Shown in pieces: positions 9,121 through 17,796 of a stretch of 64,000 bases of DNA. Source of the stretch: Ardenticatenaceae bacterium (GTDB lineage: Bacteria; Chloroflexota; Anaerolineae; Promineifilales; Promineifilaceae); the NCBI GenBank assembly GCA_020634315.1, contig JACKBV010000001.1, forward strand, positions 248,001-312,000, written 5' to 3'. How positions within the stretch are numbered: position 1 is the first letter of the stretch; every line of letters starts with the position of its first letter. Under the pieces are notes generated by a model. The model searched no databases. It was not told the origin of the DNA and saw only the letters and a list, made by a program, of their open reading frames with translations. A program made the position numbers and the translations under genes.

Positions 9121-9837
9121 ATGGACTGGTTCACAACCAATACTCCACTCATTATCGGACATCGTGGCGCAAGTGCGACTGCGCCGGAAAACACGCTGGC
9201 AGCGTTTGCACAGGCAGTGGCGCTGGGGGCTGACGGGGTTGAACTGGATGTGCAACTTTCGGCCGATGGCTGGCCGGTTGTATGCCACGATTTCCGCGTG
9301 GATCGGGTGACAAATGGCACGGGGCTGGTAACACAGATGACGGTAGCGCAGTTGCATGCGCTGGATGCCGGGCAAGGCGAGTATATCCCCACATTGGATG
9401 AGGTGTTTGAGCTGTTGGGGCCAGACATGTTGATCAATGTGGAGTTGAAAAGCTGGGATTGGCGGGATAAGGGATTGGAAACGGCCGTTGCCGACCGCAT
9501 CCAATCTCATAACCGCGACCGCCAGGTACTCGTCTCCTCATTTAACCCCCTTGCCCTGCGCCGTGCCCGCCGCCACCTCACCCAAAGCACACCACTCGGC
9601 ATTCTGCGGGCACAAGGTTGGCTGCAATACAGCTATCTATTTAGCAGCAGTGCGGCCGATCATCCGCACCACGCCATGGTCAACGAAGCTTATATGGCCT
9701 GGGCCAAACAGCGTGGCTATCGCGTGCATGTGTGGACGGTCGATGAACCGGCAGAAGCACAGCGGCTGGCCGCGTTAGGTGTGCATGGCATCATTACCAA
9801 CAAACCAGATTTAATACGCGCAAGTTTAAACAAGTAG
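9121..9837 (+). CDS. Glycerophosphodiester phosphodiesterase
   Basis: Hydrolyses deacylated phospholipids to sn-glycerol 3-phosphate plus an alcohol. The GDPD motif GHRGASATAPENT (13-25) carries catalytic His14 and metal-binding Glu; GVELDVQL supplies the ExD metal ligands, and VCHD the second catalytic His. The C-terminal HVWTVDEPAEAQRLAALGVHGIITNKP is typical. No signal peptide, so cytoplasmic. At 238 residues it is of normal length. A second paralogue lies at 50355. It is followed closely by a small membrane protein and a lipid kinase, a grouping that suggests membrane-lipid turnover. Base composition flips sharply at the palindrome at 9481. Confidence 0.93.
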   Translation: MDWFTTNTPLIIGHRGASATAPENTLAAFAQAVALGADGVELDVQLSADGWPVVCHDFRVDRVTNGTGLVTQMTVAQLHALDAGQGEYIPTLDEVFELLGPDMLINVELKSWDWRDKGLETAVADRIQSHNRDRQVLVSSFNPLALRRARRHLTQSTPLGILRAQGWLQYSYLFSSSAADHPHHAMVNEAYMAWAKQRGYRVHVWTVDEPAEAQRLAALGVHGIITNKPDLIRASLNK

Positions 9838-9870
9838 GAAACGCGCTTCTCGACAACAAAAGGATAACGC

Positions 9871-10281
9871 ATGGAAGATTGGAAACAGTACAAACGGGGC
9901 GCGGGCGGCACGCCCGGCGGATTAGGCACCTTTATTATTGGCTTGATCATGACATTGGTTGGCGGGTATTTGCTGCTCAACCAGATTCATGTCAGCAGCG
10001 GCTTTTTTGGCTGGCGCTACGGCTTTGGCGGTGTCAACGTCTCTGCATTTGGTATCACACTACTTTTCTTCTTGCTCGGTGTCGGCTTGATTTTCTTTGA
10101 CGGCCGTTCCAAGGCTGGCTGGCTGCTGGCCGGTGGCGGACTGCTGATCATCATCGTTGGCGTGTTAGCAACATTGCACGTCTACCTGCGCACAACCTCC
10201 TTGTATATTTTATTGGGAATTTTGGTGCTGTTTGTGGGTGGACTGGGCCTGATGGCCCGCTCACTACGAGCCGTTGAATAA
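9871..10281 (+). CDS. Small membrane protein with four spans, unknown
   Basis: 136 residues, four predicted membrane helices at roughly 15-36, 54-74, 82-102 and 107-130, and a short cytosolic N-terminus MEDWKQYKRGAGG. AAAAGGA precedes the ATG. No family recognised; Gly-rich helices resemble DUF-type membrane proteins. It sits between a glycerophosphodiesterase and a lipid kinase, with two bases to the latter, so they are very likely co-transcribed. Confidence 0.65.
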   Translation: MEDWKQYKRGAGGTPGGLGTFIIGLIMTLVGGYLLLNQIHVSSGFFGWRYGFGGVNVSAFGITLLFFLLGVGLIFFDGRSKAGWLLAGGGLLIIIVGVLATLHVYLRTTSLYILLGILVLFVGGLGLMARSLRAVE

Positions 10282-10283
10282 TC

Positions 10284-11192
10284 ATGCACATACAAGTCAT
10301 CCTCAACCCCTATGCGAACCGCTGGCAGGCACAAGGACGTGCCACCACCATTTTAGCGGCATGCAAAGCGGTAGGCATCACGGCCGATCTGGTGATGACC
10401 GAAGGGGCAGGACACGGCATTACCCTGGCACGCGCGGCGGTGGAAGCCGGGTATGATGCGGTTATTGCCGCCGGAGGGGATGGCACAATCAATGAAGTGA
10501 TCAATGGTATCTTACAAGCCACGCCGCCGGATCAACCGACACGGCCGTTTGGCATTATGCCCATCGGCACGGCCAACGATTTCGCCAAAATGCAAGGGCT
10601 GCCGCAAGATTTAGTCGCCGTGGCACAAATCATCGCTGCACAAAAAACACACGCCATTGATGCCGGGGAGATTCACTGCAAACCCGGCGCACCGCCCCGC
10701 TACTTCATCAACAATTCGGCCGTGGCTATGGAGCCTATGATCACCATTGAAAATATGCGCATGAAGCGGCTGTCCGGAGAAATACGATACATGGTGGCGT
10801 TGGTCAAAGGGCTGTTCAAACTGAAAGCATGGCAAATGCAAATCGCCTGGGATGGCGGCAGTTATGATGGCCCCACCTATTTGCTGTCTGTGTGTAATGG
10901 GCCACGCACCGGCGGCTTCCAAATGGCCCCTGAGGCAAAAGTTGACGATGGCCTCTTTGACATCGTTTTTGCGCCGGAAGCGCCGAAAAGGACGGTCATT
11001 GCTGTGCTGCTAAAGCTGATGAAGGGAGAGCACATCCATCATCCCATCGTGACTTACACGCGCACGACGCAGCTTACCCTGACCAGCAGCCCCGGCACGC
11101 CGGTTCATGCGGATGGCGAGGTATTTACGGAAGCGGAAACGGCCGTTTCCTATCGCATCCTTCCTGGCAAAGTGACATTTCTCAGCAGCTAA
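10284..11192 (+). CDS. Diacylglycerol/lipid kinase family protein (YegS/DgkB-like)
   Basis: Phosphorylates a membrane lipid such as diacylglycerol with ATP. The nucleotide-binding GGDGTINEV at 64-72 is the family signature; ILNPYANRW at the N-terminus and PIGTANDFAK (the second signature) are also present, and the C-terminal beta-sandwich ends in HADGEVF. 302 residues is normal. The start codon is two bases after the preceding stop. It converges on an EamA transporter gene with no gap between the stop codons. Substrate (diacylglycerol, sphingoid or other) cannot be told. Confidence 0.9.
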   Translation: MHIQVILNPYANRWQAQGRATTILAACKAVGITADLVMTEGAGHGITLARAAVEAGYDAVIAAGGDGTINEVINGILQATPPDQPTRPFGIMPIGTANDFAKMQGLPQDLVAVAQIIAAQKTHAIDAGEIHCKPGAPPRYFINNSAVAMEPMITIENMRMKRLSGEIRYMVALVKGLFKLKAWQMQIAWDGGSYDGPTYLLSVCNGPRTGGFQMAPEAKVDDGLFDIVFAPEAPKRTVIAVLLKLMKGEHIHHPIVTYTRTTQLTLTSSPGTPVHADGEVFTEAETAVSYRILPGKVTFLSS

Positions 11193-12086
11193 TCATGGCT
11201 TTTTAGGACGCCACTGAGTCAGCAGTGCGCCCACAGCCACCAACACCAAACCGCCTATCTTCAGCAGCGTCAGGCTTTCCCCCAAAAACAACCAGGCCAA
11301 CAGTGAAATCTGAATCAACATGGTGTTGTTGATTAGCGTCGATTCCATGGCCGACAATGTGCGCAAAGTATGATTCCAGAGGGTGAACGCAACGGCCGTA
11401 TTCACCACCGCCAGCCACACCACAATCCCCCACTGCCCCCAATCCAGGTGCGGCCATGGCTCCACCGCCAATCCTGTCGCCAGCAGCAGCACCGAGCCAA
11501 CGCCCATACTCACCGTTGTCACCGCCAACGGATGCAGGCGCTGCCCCCGATTAATGCCGCGCCCCAAGATGCTGGAAAGGGAACTCGCCAGCAAATGAAC
11601 GGCCGCTACCAGATAGCCAATCACTTGTGCGGCCGGGATGTGTAAGGGGAAGAAAAAGAGCAGCGCTCCGCCCAAAAAGATCGCCATGCCGCCCCACTGC
11701 CACCAGGCAGGTCGTTCGCGCAGCAGCGGAATCCCCAACACGGCAACGAGAACGGCCGTGCCGTTCAGCAGCAAGCTAAACGTAATCGCCGGTAAATACG
11801 CCAATCCCAAAAACTGCGTCCCCTGGGCAATGGCATAATACAACACGCCCAAACCCGCCAAGCCCAGCCAGTCGCGCCGCGTCAACCCGCGCCAGGCTGT
11901 GGCGCGTCGCGTATACAGCAGCGGCAGCAGCAGCAAAAACGCCAGGAAATAGCGCAGTCCGGCAAAGGTCAATGCCGGAATATTTTGCAAGCCAATTTTG
12001 ATTAGAACCCAGGAGGTTGACCACAGGAAAGTGACAAAGAGCGCCGTTAGCACAGCGCGTGTATGAGCCGACAGTTTATTTTGCAT
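11193..12086 (-). CDS. EamA/DMT-family transporter
   Basis: 297 residues with about ten hydrophobic helices and two EamA repeats, the first opening with LTALFVTFLWSTSWVLIKIG, the classical drug/metabolite transporter start. Such proteins export amino acids, nucleobases or other metabolites across the cytoplasmic membrane; the substrate is unknown here. The stop codon abuts that of the lipid kinase on the other strand. It begins seven bases after the end of the upstream minus-strand gene, suggesting a two-gene operon. Confidence 0.88.
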   Translation of the reverse strand: MQNKLSAHTRAVLTALFVTFLWSTSWVLIKIGLQNIPALTFAGLRYFLAFLLLLPLLYTRRATAWRGLTRRDWLGLAGLGVLYYAIAQGTQFLGLAYLPAITFSLLLNGTAVLVAVLGIPLLRERPAWWQWGGMAIFLGGALLFFFPLHIPAAQVIGYLVAAVHLLASSLSSILGRGINRGQRLHPLAVTTVSMGVGSVLLLATGLAVEPWPHLDWGQWGIVVWLAVVNTAVAFTLWNHTLRTLSAMESTLINNTMLIQISLLAWLFLGESLTLLKIGGLVLVAVGALLTQWRPKKP

Positions 12087-12093
12087 CAGATTA

Positions 12094-13173
12094 CTACTGA
12101 TAAATGATGATCACCGGCGATGGCGTCAACAGGGACATCACCTCCGGCGGTGTTAACACGGGATAATCGCCATCTATCGGGAACAGCTTAAAGCCCCCAT
12201 ATTCAAAAGCCGGTTCCTGAGCATATTGCGTATAATTGCGAATTTTAGCTTCCGGTGAACCGACACCATCCCCATCAATTACCAACTCCACGTAAGCATA
12301 ATCCTCAATATTTTCCTTATCCGGCAGCATGATCTCGGCAAATTGATGCACGATAAGCACGCGATTGAGGCCGATTTCGTAGCCAATGTCGTGTAAATCC
12401 TGCTGCAAGGCGTTGATGGTGCTGGCATAAAGGGTTCCCACGGTTTGCCCCGGCACTTGCCCCTCGGCCATACTAAATTCCGGATCAATGGCAAGGTGAA
12501 CGTGCGGGTTATAGAGCAGGTGACGGATGCGCTTGTAGATAAACAAAACGTCGCCCTGCCCTGGTTGAATGTCGAGAATGACGGCAACGCCGGTTGCCGT
12601 GGCATCTGCCACCCATTCTTCAATCAAATCGAGGTCTACATTGGCATAGTAGTAAGGCGGGGTTAGATTGGCGACACTGATAATCAGGTGGTAGGTGGGC
12701 AAAATCGGCCGTTCCGGGGAAAGCGCCTGGTATTCCAGGGCACGCTGCCGCAGCAAGGCCAATGTCTCCGCACGTGGCTGATTGCCCAAAATGCCTAATC
12801 CTGGCCCGGTCGGGCTGCCATAAAAAGCAACCAGGCGAAATTTGTCCAGGTAGCCCTGGGGCGAACCGGGGACAAGGGTCAAGGCTGGCGTTGGGTAGAG
12901 GTCAGGCGTGGCGGTGATGGTCGGCACGGCCGTTTCCGTTAAGGTTGGCGTTAGCGTGGGTGTCAAAGTCGGGGGAACGGCCGTTGCCGTCACGCCCATC
13001 GTTGCCGTCGCGGGCGGCAGCGGCGTATTGGTGGCAGGCAGGGGCATGGCTGGCGTCCGCTCGACCTGTGCCAGCGCCAAAGTAGGCATCAACGTCGGTA
13101 ACGGCCGTTCCGCCCAGGTTGCCCGCCGATTTTGGTAGGCAAACAAGATCACCGCGCCCGATAACAACAGCAC
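12094..13173 (-). CDS. Membrane-anchored protein with TIM-barrel-like extracellular domain
   Basis: An N-terminal membrane anchor, a long Pro/Thr linker (about residues 22-105) and a globular domain of about 250 residues with GVAVILDIQPGQGD, HVHLAIDPEFSM and RVLIVHQFAEIM. That pattern of strands with charged ends resembles a family of actinobacterial and chloroflexal lipoproteins of unknown function that look like TIM barrels. The start is uncertain. The given GTG leaves no charge before the hydrophobic helix; reading upstream in frame gives IKSRLLSILVIFVV before a stop, with GGGAAGGG just before an ATC codon at 13212, so an ATC start is possible. Probably co-transcribed with the EamA gene. 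Confidence 0.65.
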   Translation of the reverse strand: MLLLSGAVILFAYQNRRATWAERPLPTLMPTLALAQVERTPAMPLPATNTPLPPATATMGVTATAVPPTLTPTLTPTLTETAVPTITATPDLYPTPALTLVPGSPQGYLDKFRLVAFYGSPTGPGLGILGNQPRAETLALLRQRALEYQALSPERPILPTYHLIISVANLTPPYYYANVDLDLIEEWVADATATGVAVILDIQPGQGDVLFIYKRIRHLLYNPHVHLAIDPEFSMAEGQVPGQTVGTLYASTINALQQDLHDIGYEIGLNRVLIVHQFAEIMLPDKENIEDYAYVELVIDGDGVGSPEAKIRNYTQYAQEPAFEYGGFKLFPIDGDYPVLTPPEVMSLLTPSPVIIIYQ

Positions 13174-13270
13174 AACGAAAATAACCAGAATGGAAAGCAG
13201 ACGGCTTTTGATAGGACCCTTCCCTCAACGGAGCAAATCGCCCGCTGCGCGGCAAGCATGACACACTAAA

Positions 13271-13305
13271 ACAAACAAAAACCCCTGATAATGATTATCA
13301 GGGGT
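13271..13305 (-). terminator. Rho-independent terminator of the 6S-like RNA
   Basis: ACCCCTGATAAT (13281-13292) and ATTATCAGGGGT (13294-13305) form a near-perfect stem; on the minus strand it is followed by TTTTTGTTTGTTTT. It stands directly after the structured RNA. Confidence 0.85.
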
Positions 13306-13310
13306 CATCT

Positions 13311-13500
13311 TATTTGTGCAGCCCCGCCATGCCGTGTGGACATCTATACTTGAACCTGCTTATGCAGGTGGGAACTTTTTCGCGAGGACTCTGCCTTGCC
13401 GTACAGCTACTACATCCCCTCTGCGTATGTCGATTCCCTTTCAAGTGGCGTTGGCTCAAGACACGAAGCCCATCACGCACACAGCAGGGTTGAACAAATA
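13311..13500 (-). ncRNA. ssrS: Probable 6S RNA
   Basis: No gene fits here, yet the minus strand folds well and ends in a strong terminator. The transcript begins TATTTGTTCAACCCTGC and ends GCGGGGCTGCACAAATA; TATTTGT pairs with ACAAATA, CCCTGC with GCGGGG, and the stem continues through CGTG/CACG. A long closing stem, a central bubble holding small hairpins (ACCTGCATAAGCAGGT on the 3' side followed by TCAAGT) and a total of about 190 bases match bacterial 6S RNA, which binds sigma-70 RNA polymerase and restrains transcription in stationary phase. A TAATAT lies about ten bases upstream of the 5' end. SRP, RNase P and tmRNA signatures are absent. Confidence 0.7.
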
Positions 13501-13681
13501 CTATCACAACCATATTAGCGCTGCAAATTTGGTTGACTCGTACAAAAAGAAGCTCTTTTCATTAGGCAGGGTAGCCAATCGATTATGAGTTTTGTGTAGA
13601 TTTTGTCCACATTTCACTTGTGCAAGATAACGGTTCCTGCTACAGTGCCATCGTGAAACAATGCACAATATGAGGATGTAT

Positions 13682-14416
13682 ATGACCCAGCTTTTAACTC
13701 CGGCAACGGCCGTTTCCCAACCCCCTTTTTCCACCGCACCCATCGTCCAGATTGGCGGCTTACGCAAATCATTTCGCGAAGGCGCACAGACACGCGACGT
13801 GCTGCGCGACCTGACCATTACCTTCGCCCAAGGCGAATTTATCGCCCTGTTTGGGCAAAGCGGCAGCGGCAAAAGCACCCTGCTCAACCTGATCAGCGGC
13901 ATCGAACAACCCGACGCGGGTCAAATCCACATCAACGGCGTCGAGTTGACCGCCTTGCGCGAACGGGAACGCACGCTCTTTCGCCGCGACCACATTGGCT
14001 TCATCTTCCAATTTTTCAACCTGATTCCAACCCTGACCGTGCTAGAAAATGTGACGCTGCCGCAGGAGTTGGCGGGAAAAAGTGGCAAGGAAACGGCCGT
14101 TACCGGCCTGCGCCTCTTAGAACGTGTGGGGCTGGCCGACCGACGTGACACCTTTCCCGACAAGCTCTCCGGTGGTGAACAGCAGCGCGTGGCTATTGCC
14201 CGCGCCCTCGTCCACGACCCAATGCTGCTGCTGGCCGACGAGCCAACCGGCAACCTCGATGAAGAGACGGGCGATCTGGTGCTCAACCTGTTATTGGAAT
14301 TGACGCGCACAGCCGGCAAAACCTTGATCATGGCCACGCACAACCCCACAATTGCCCATCTGGCTGACCGGGTGCTGCGCGTGCAAGACGGCCGTTTACA
14401 GGAACGCGAACAATAA
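13682..14416 (+). CDS. ABC transporter ATP-binding protein (MacB/LolD type)
   Basis: ATPase of an exporter or lipoprotein-release system. Walker A GQSGSGKST at 58-66, Q-loop FQ at 109-110, signature LSGGEQQR at 162-169, Walker B LLLADEP at 182-188 and the switch His in MATHNP are all intact. 244 residues is normal. Start 13682 is chosen because AGGA lies five bases upstream; in-frame ATGs at 13661, 13670 and 13676 are less well placed. The cognate permease starts seven bases after the stop, so the two form one operon. Confidence 0.93.
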   Translation: MTQLLTPATAVSQPPFSTAPIVQIGGLRKSFREGAQTRDVLRDLTITFAQGEFIALFGQSGSGKSTLLNLISGIEQPDAGQIHINGVELTALRERERTLFRRDHIGFIFQFFNLIPTLTVLENVTLPQELAGKSGKETAVTGLRLLERVGLADRRDTFPDKLSGGEQQRVAIARALVHDPMLLLADEPTGNLDEETGDLVLNLLLELTRTAGKTLIMATHNPTIAHLADRVLRVQDGRLQEREQ

Positions 14417-14422
14417 TCGGTC

Positions 14423-17053
14423 ATGGCCGATAACGGACTACGGGCAACAGTAATGGACACAACGCTCTCCAACCTTCCCCTCTTTCGCCTGGCGTGGCGG
14501 CGGCTCAGAAGACGGCCGTTTCAATACATTCTCCTCGTCATCGGCGTCGCCATCGGCGTCGCCATGATGGTCAGCATTGACCTGGCAAATGGCTCCGCAC
14601 AACGCGCCTTCCAGCTCTCCACCGACGCCATCGCCGGACGCACCACCCATCGCATTGCCGGTTCACCAACCGGTTTTGATGAAGAAATTTACCAGCGCCT
14701 GGTCACGGGCGCCTGGCGCTTAGCGGACACAGCGGCTGCCAATTCCCAAGCGCCAATCGCCGCGCCGATTGTCGAAGATTACCTGACCGTGACGGAGCTG
14801 AACGACCAGGTGATGCGCTTAGTCGGGGTCGATCCCTTTGCCGAGCCGCCATTTCGCACCTATTTTCAGGCTGATGATGGCAGCAGTTTGGCGGGATTGG
14901 TTGCCTTTTTGACACAACCCAACGCCGTCATTTTGTCGCAAGAATTGGCCGATGAATTTGGCCTGACGTTGGGCGATAACATCCGCCTCAATCGTTCCGG
15001 GCAGCAAATCACGGCAACCATTGTCGGCCTGCTGCAACCCGCCGATGATGTCAGCAGGCGTGCTCTGAATGGCATCCTTTTTACCGACATCGCCTCGGCA
15101 CAAGAAATTTTGGACATGCGCGGCAAGCTCAGCCGCATTGACCTGATTGTGAACGACGACGCAGCGCTGGCTCAATTGGAGGCCTGGCTGCCCACTGGAT
15201 TGCGCCTGGAAACGGCCGTATCGCGCAGCAACGCCATCCAACAAATGACCGCCGCCTTTGAACTGAATCTGTCTGCACTCAGTTTGTTGGCGCTGGTCGT
15301 GGGCATGTTTCTCATTTACAACACCATCACATTCAGCGTCATCCAGCGACGGCCGTTATTTGGCATTTTGCGCTGTTTGGGCGTGACGGGCGGGCAGTTG
15401 TTTGCCTTGATTATGGCGGAAACGGCCGTACTCGCTCTCGTCGGCTCACTGTTGGGGTTGGGATTAGGCGTCGTATTAGGGCGCGGCATCGTCGGCCTGA
15501 TCACCCAGACCATCAACGACTTCTATTTTGTGGTCAATGTGCGCGGCGTCACAGTGCCGCCATTTACCCTGGTCAAAGGGTTGGTCGTCGGGCTGGCGGC
15601 GGCGCTGTTTGCCGCCCTGCTGCCCGCCTGGGAAGCGCTGCGCACCGCGCCCAACGCTTCATTGAAACGCTCCAACCTGGAAAGCCGCGCACGCCAACTG
15701 CTGCCCTGGCTGGCATTGGCCTGGGTACTGCTAACGGCGCTCGGCATTTTCCTGCTCTGGCTGCGCGGCAATTTGATCATCACCTTTGGCGGGCTGTTCG
15801 CCGTTTTGATTGGCGCGGCGCTGCTGACGCCACCGCTGACGGTGCTGCTGCTGCGCCTGGCTGCCCCGCTGACAGAGGCGGCGCTGGGCGTGTTGGGCAA
15901 AATGGCCCCGCGTGACATCACCCGTTCCTTAAGCCGGACATCGGTGGCGATTGCCGCGCTGATGACGGCCGTTTCCGTTGTTGTGGGCGTCTCCATCATG
16001 ATCGGCTCTTTTCGTGTGACGGTTGAGCAGTGGCTCAACCAGACTTTGCAGGCGGATATATATGTCTCGCCACCAACGCTAACGGCCAATCGCGTCATCG
16101 GCACCTTGTCACCAGACCTGATCGCCCAGCTCCGCGCCTGGCCGGGCGTAGACCATACGGTGACGGCGCGGCATGTGCAGGTGGACGCGCCGGAGTTGGC
16201 GCGGGTGGTGGAACTGGTGGCCGTGGACGGGGATATATCCAACGGCAATCGGCCATATGCCTGGGTGAATGGCGACCGGGCGACTTTGTGGGAGCGCCTG
16301 CTGGCGGGCGAGGGGGTGCTTCTCTCCGAAGCGCTGGTGTTGCAGGCAGATTTGCCCACGCCGCCGCCAGATGTGCTGCTGGAAACGGCCGTTGGCCCGC
16401 GCACTTTTCCCGTCCTTGGTATTTTTTATGATTACTCCAGCGACCAGGGCACGGTGATGATGGGGCAAAGCCTGTACCGTGATTGGTGGCAGGATGAGGC
16501 GATTGCCAGCATGGGCATCTTTTTGCAGCCGGGGGTGGATGTGGATACGGTGGCGGCAGCGTTGGAAACGGCCGTTGCCGGGCGGCAAGATGTGCTTATC
16601 CAATCCAACCGGGCGCTGCGGGCGGGATCGCTGGAAATTTTTGACCGCACCTTCGCCATCACGGCGGCGCTGCGGCTGCTGGCGATTGTCGTCGCTTTCA
16701 TCGGCGTGCTCAGTGCGCTGCTCAGTTTGCAGTTGGAGCGCAGCCGCGAGTTGGGCGTGCTGCGGGCGACGGGCATGACGGTGCGCCAGCTTTGGGGCCT
16801 TACGTTCCTGGAGACGGGGCTGATGGGGGGCATTGCCGGGCTGCTGGCGATGCCTGTGGGCTATGTGTTGGCCTGGATTTTGGTGTATGTGATCAATGTG
16901 CGCTCGTTTGGCTGGACGTTGAATATGCAGCTTGAACCGGCGTATTTTGGGCAGGCGTTGGTGGTGTCGGTGGCGGCGGCCTTGTTAGCGGCCGTGTACC
17001 CGTCGCTGCGCCTGGGGAAGATGGTGGTGGCAACGGCCGTACGCGAGGAGTAA
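14423..17053 (+). CDS. FtsX-like ABC transporter permease
   Basis: 876 residues: an N-terminal helix (YILLVIGVAIGVAMMVSI), an extracellular MacB-type periplasmic core domain, a block of helices with the FtsX motif region (IFSVIQRRPLFGILRCLGVTGGQL-like), a second core domain and a last FtsX block (SRELGVLRATGMTVRQLWGL). This duplicated 'MacB/FtsX' layout belongs to type VII ABC systems that move substrates by mechanotransmission, such as peptides or lipoproteins. It works with the ATPase just upstream. An ATG at 14453 is an alternative start. Eight palindromes lie inside, unusually dense. Confidence 0.9.
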   Translation: MADNGLRATVMDTTLSNLPLFRLAWRRLRRRPFQYILLVIGVAIGVAMMVSIDLANGSAQRAFQLSTDAIAGRTTHRIAGSPTGFDEEIYQRLVTGAWRLADTAAANSQAPIAAPIVEDYLTVTELNDQVMRLVGVDPFAEPPFRTYFQADDGSSLAGLVAFLTQPNAVILSQELADEFGLTLGDNIRLNRSGQQITATIVGLLQPADDVSRRALNGILFTDIASAQEILDMRGKLSRIDLIVNDDAALAQLEAWLPTGLRLETAVSRSNAIQQMTAAFELNLSALSLLALVVGMFLIYNTITFSVIQRRPLFGILRCLGVTGGQLFALIMAETAVLALVGSLLGLGLGVVLGRGIVGLITQTINDFYFVVNVRGVTVPPFTLVKGLVVGLAAALFAALLPAWEALRTAPNASLKRSNLESRARQLLPWLALAWVLLTALGIFLLWLRGNLIITFGGLFAVLIGAALLTPPLTVLLLRLAAPLTEAALGVLGKMAPRDITRSLSRTSVAIAALMTAVSVVVGVSIMIGSFRVTVEQWLNQTLQADIYVSPPTLTANRVIGTLSPDLIAQLRAWPGVDHTVTARHVQVDAPELARVVELVAVDGDISNGNRPYAWVNGDRATLWERLLAGEGVLLSEALVLQADLPTPPPDVLLETAVGPRTFPVLGIFYDYSSDQGTVMMGQSLYRDWWQDEAIASMGIFLQPGVDVDTVAAALETAVAGRQDVLIQSNRALRAGSLEIFDRTFAITAALRLLAIVVAFIGVLSALLSLQLERSRELGVLRATGMTVRQLWGLTFLETGLMGGIAGLLAMPVGYVLAWILVYVINVRSFGWTLNMQLEPAYFGQALVVSVAAALLAAVYPSLRLGKMVVATAVREE

Positions 17054-17067
17054 ATTTCCCGCCCCCA

Positions 17068-17096
17068 TTGCTCCCAAATCGGGAGCGGATTATAAT
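17068..17096 (+). promoter_or_regulatory. Promoter with built-in operator for the higBA pair
   Basis: TTGCTC (17068-17073), a 17-base spacer and perfect TATAAT (17091-17096). Within the promoter GCTCCC (17070-17075) and GGGAGC (17081-17086) form an inverted repeat spaced by AAATC, a likely binding site for the HigA dimer. Only six bases separate the -10 box from the toxin ATG, so the transcript should begin at or next to the start codon. Confidence 0.7.
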
Positions 17097-17102
17097 CATT
17101 CT

Positions 17103-17396
17103 ATGCGCATTATCGCTCGCAAAACACTCAAGGATTTTTGGGAAACATATCCCGATGCGGAGCAGCCATTGCGATCATGGTTCGCGCAAGTGAGTGAGGC
17201 AACCTGGCAAACGCCCGCAGACATCAAAATTGATTATCGCCATGCCAGCTTTCTTGCCAATAACCGGGTTGTTTTCAACATCAAGGGAAATAATTATCGG
17301 GTGGTGGTGGCGATTAAGTATGAGTACAGCATCGTGTATATTCGGTTTGTTGGTACACATCAAGCGTATGATCGCATTGACGCCGCAACCATTTGA
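17103..17396 (+). CDS. higB: HigB-type mRNA interferase toxin
   Basis: 97 residues of the HigB/RelE-like fold: MRIIARKTLKDFWETYPDAEQPL, then VFNIKGNNYRVVVAIKYEYSIVYIRFVGTHQAYDRID, the typical C-terminal strand pair of HigB toxins with HxxYD. It cleaves translated mRNA at the ribosome when free of antitoxin. The gene precedes its antitoxin by eight bases, the order usual for higBA. The start codon is almost at the transcription start, so the toxin message is probably leaderless. Confidence 0.9.
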   Translation: MRIIARKTLKDFWETYPDAEQPLRSWFAQVSEATWQTPADIKIDYRHASFLANNRVVFNIKGNNYRVVVAIKYEYSIVYIRFVGTHQAYDRIDAATI

Positions 17397-17404
17397 GGTG
17401 CAAT

Positions 17405-17776
17405 ATGGATATTTACCCCGTCAGAAATGAACAGGATTATGAAATGGCTCTGGCTGAAATTGACCGGCTGTGGGAAGCTGCACCCGGCACGCCAGAAGGG
17501 GATAAGCTGGATGTGTTGGTGACGTTAGTAGAAGTGTATGAAGCGAAGCACTTCCCCATTTTGCCGCCTGATCCGATTGAGGCGATTTTGCATTATATGG
17601 AAAGCCAGGGGCTTTCGCGTGCTGATTTGGAACCGTATATCGGATCGCGGGCGCGGGTGTCGGAGGTGTTGAACCGGAAACGGCCGTTATCTCTGAACAT
17701 GATTCGCAATTTGCAGCGCGGGCTGGGCATTTCCGCAGAGGTGTTGATACGGCCGTATGAGCTACAAACTGCTTGA
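17405..17776 (+). CDS. higA: HigA-type antitoxin (XRE family)
   Basis: 123 residues. The N-terminal half (MDIYPVRNEQDYEMALAEIDRL to EVYEAKHFPI) is the HigA-specific helical part that wraps the toxin; residues about 63-115 form a helix-turn-helix (SRADLEPYIGSRARVSEVL, then LNMIRNLQRGLGIS) that should bind the inverted repeat in the promoter. Start 17405 follows GAGGTG; a codon at 17393 is upstream. Downstream, the EVE protein gene begins within a few bases and may share the message. Confidence 0.9.
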   Translation: MDIYPVRNEQDYEMALAEIDRLWEAAPGTPEGDKLDVLVTLVEVYEAKHFPILPPDPIEAILHYMESQGLSRADLEPYIGSRARVSEVLNRKRPLSLNMIRNLQRGLGISAEVLIRPYELQTA

Positions 17777-17796
17777 AAATGGGGACAGATAAGAAA

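Noticed and set aside
13311..13500. tmRNA, RNase P RNA or SRP RNA as alternatives for the structured RNA
   Set aside because: The GGGGCTGTAAAGG start of tmRNA, the conserved RNase P core words and the SRP GGAAGCAGC loop are not found; length and closing stem fit 6S better.
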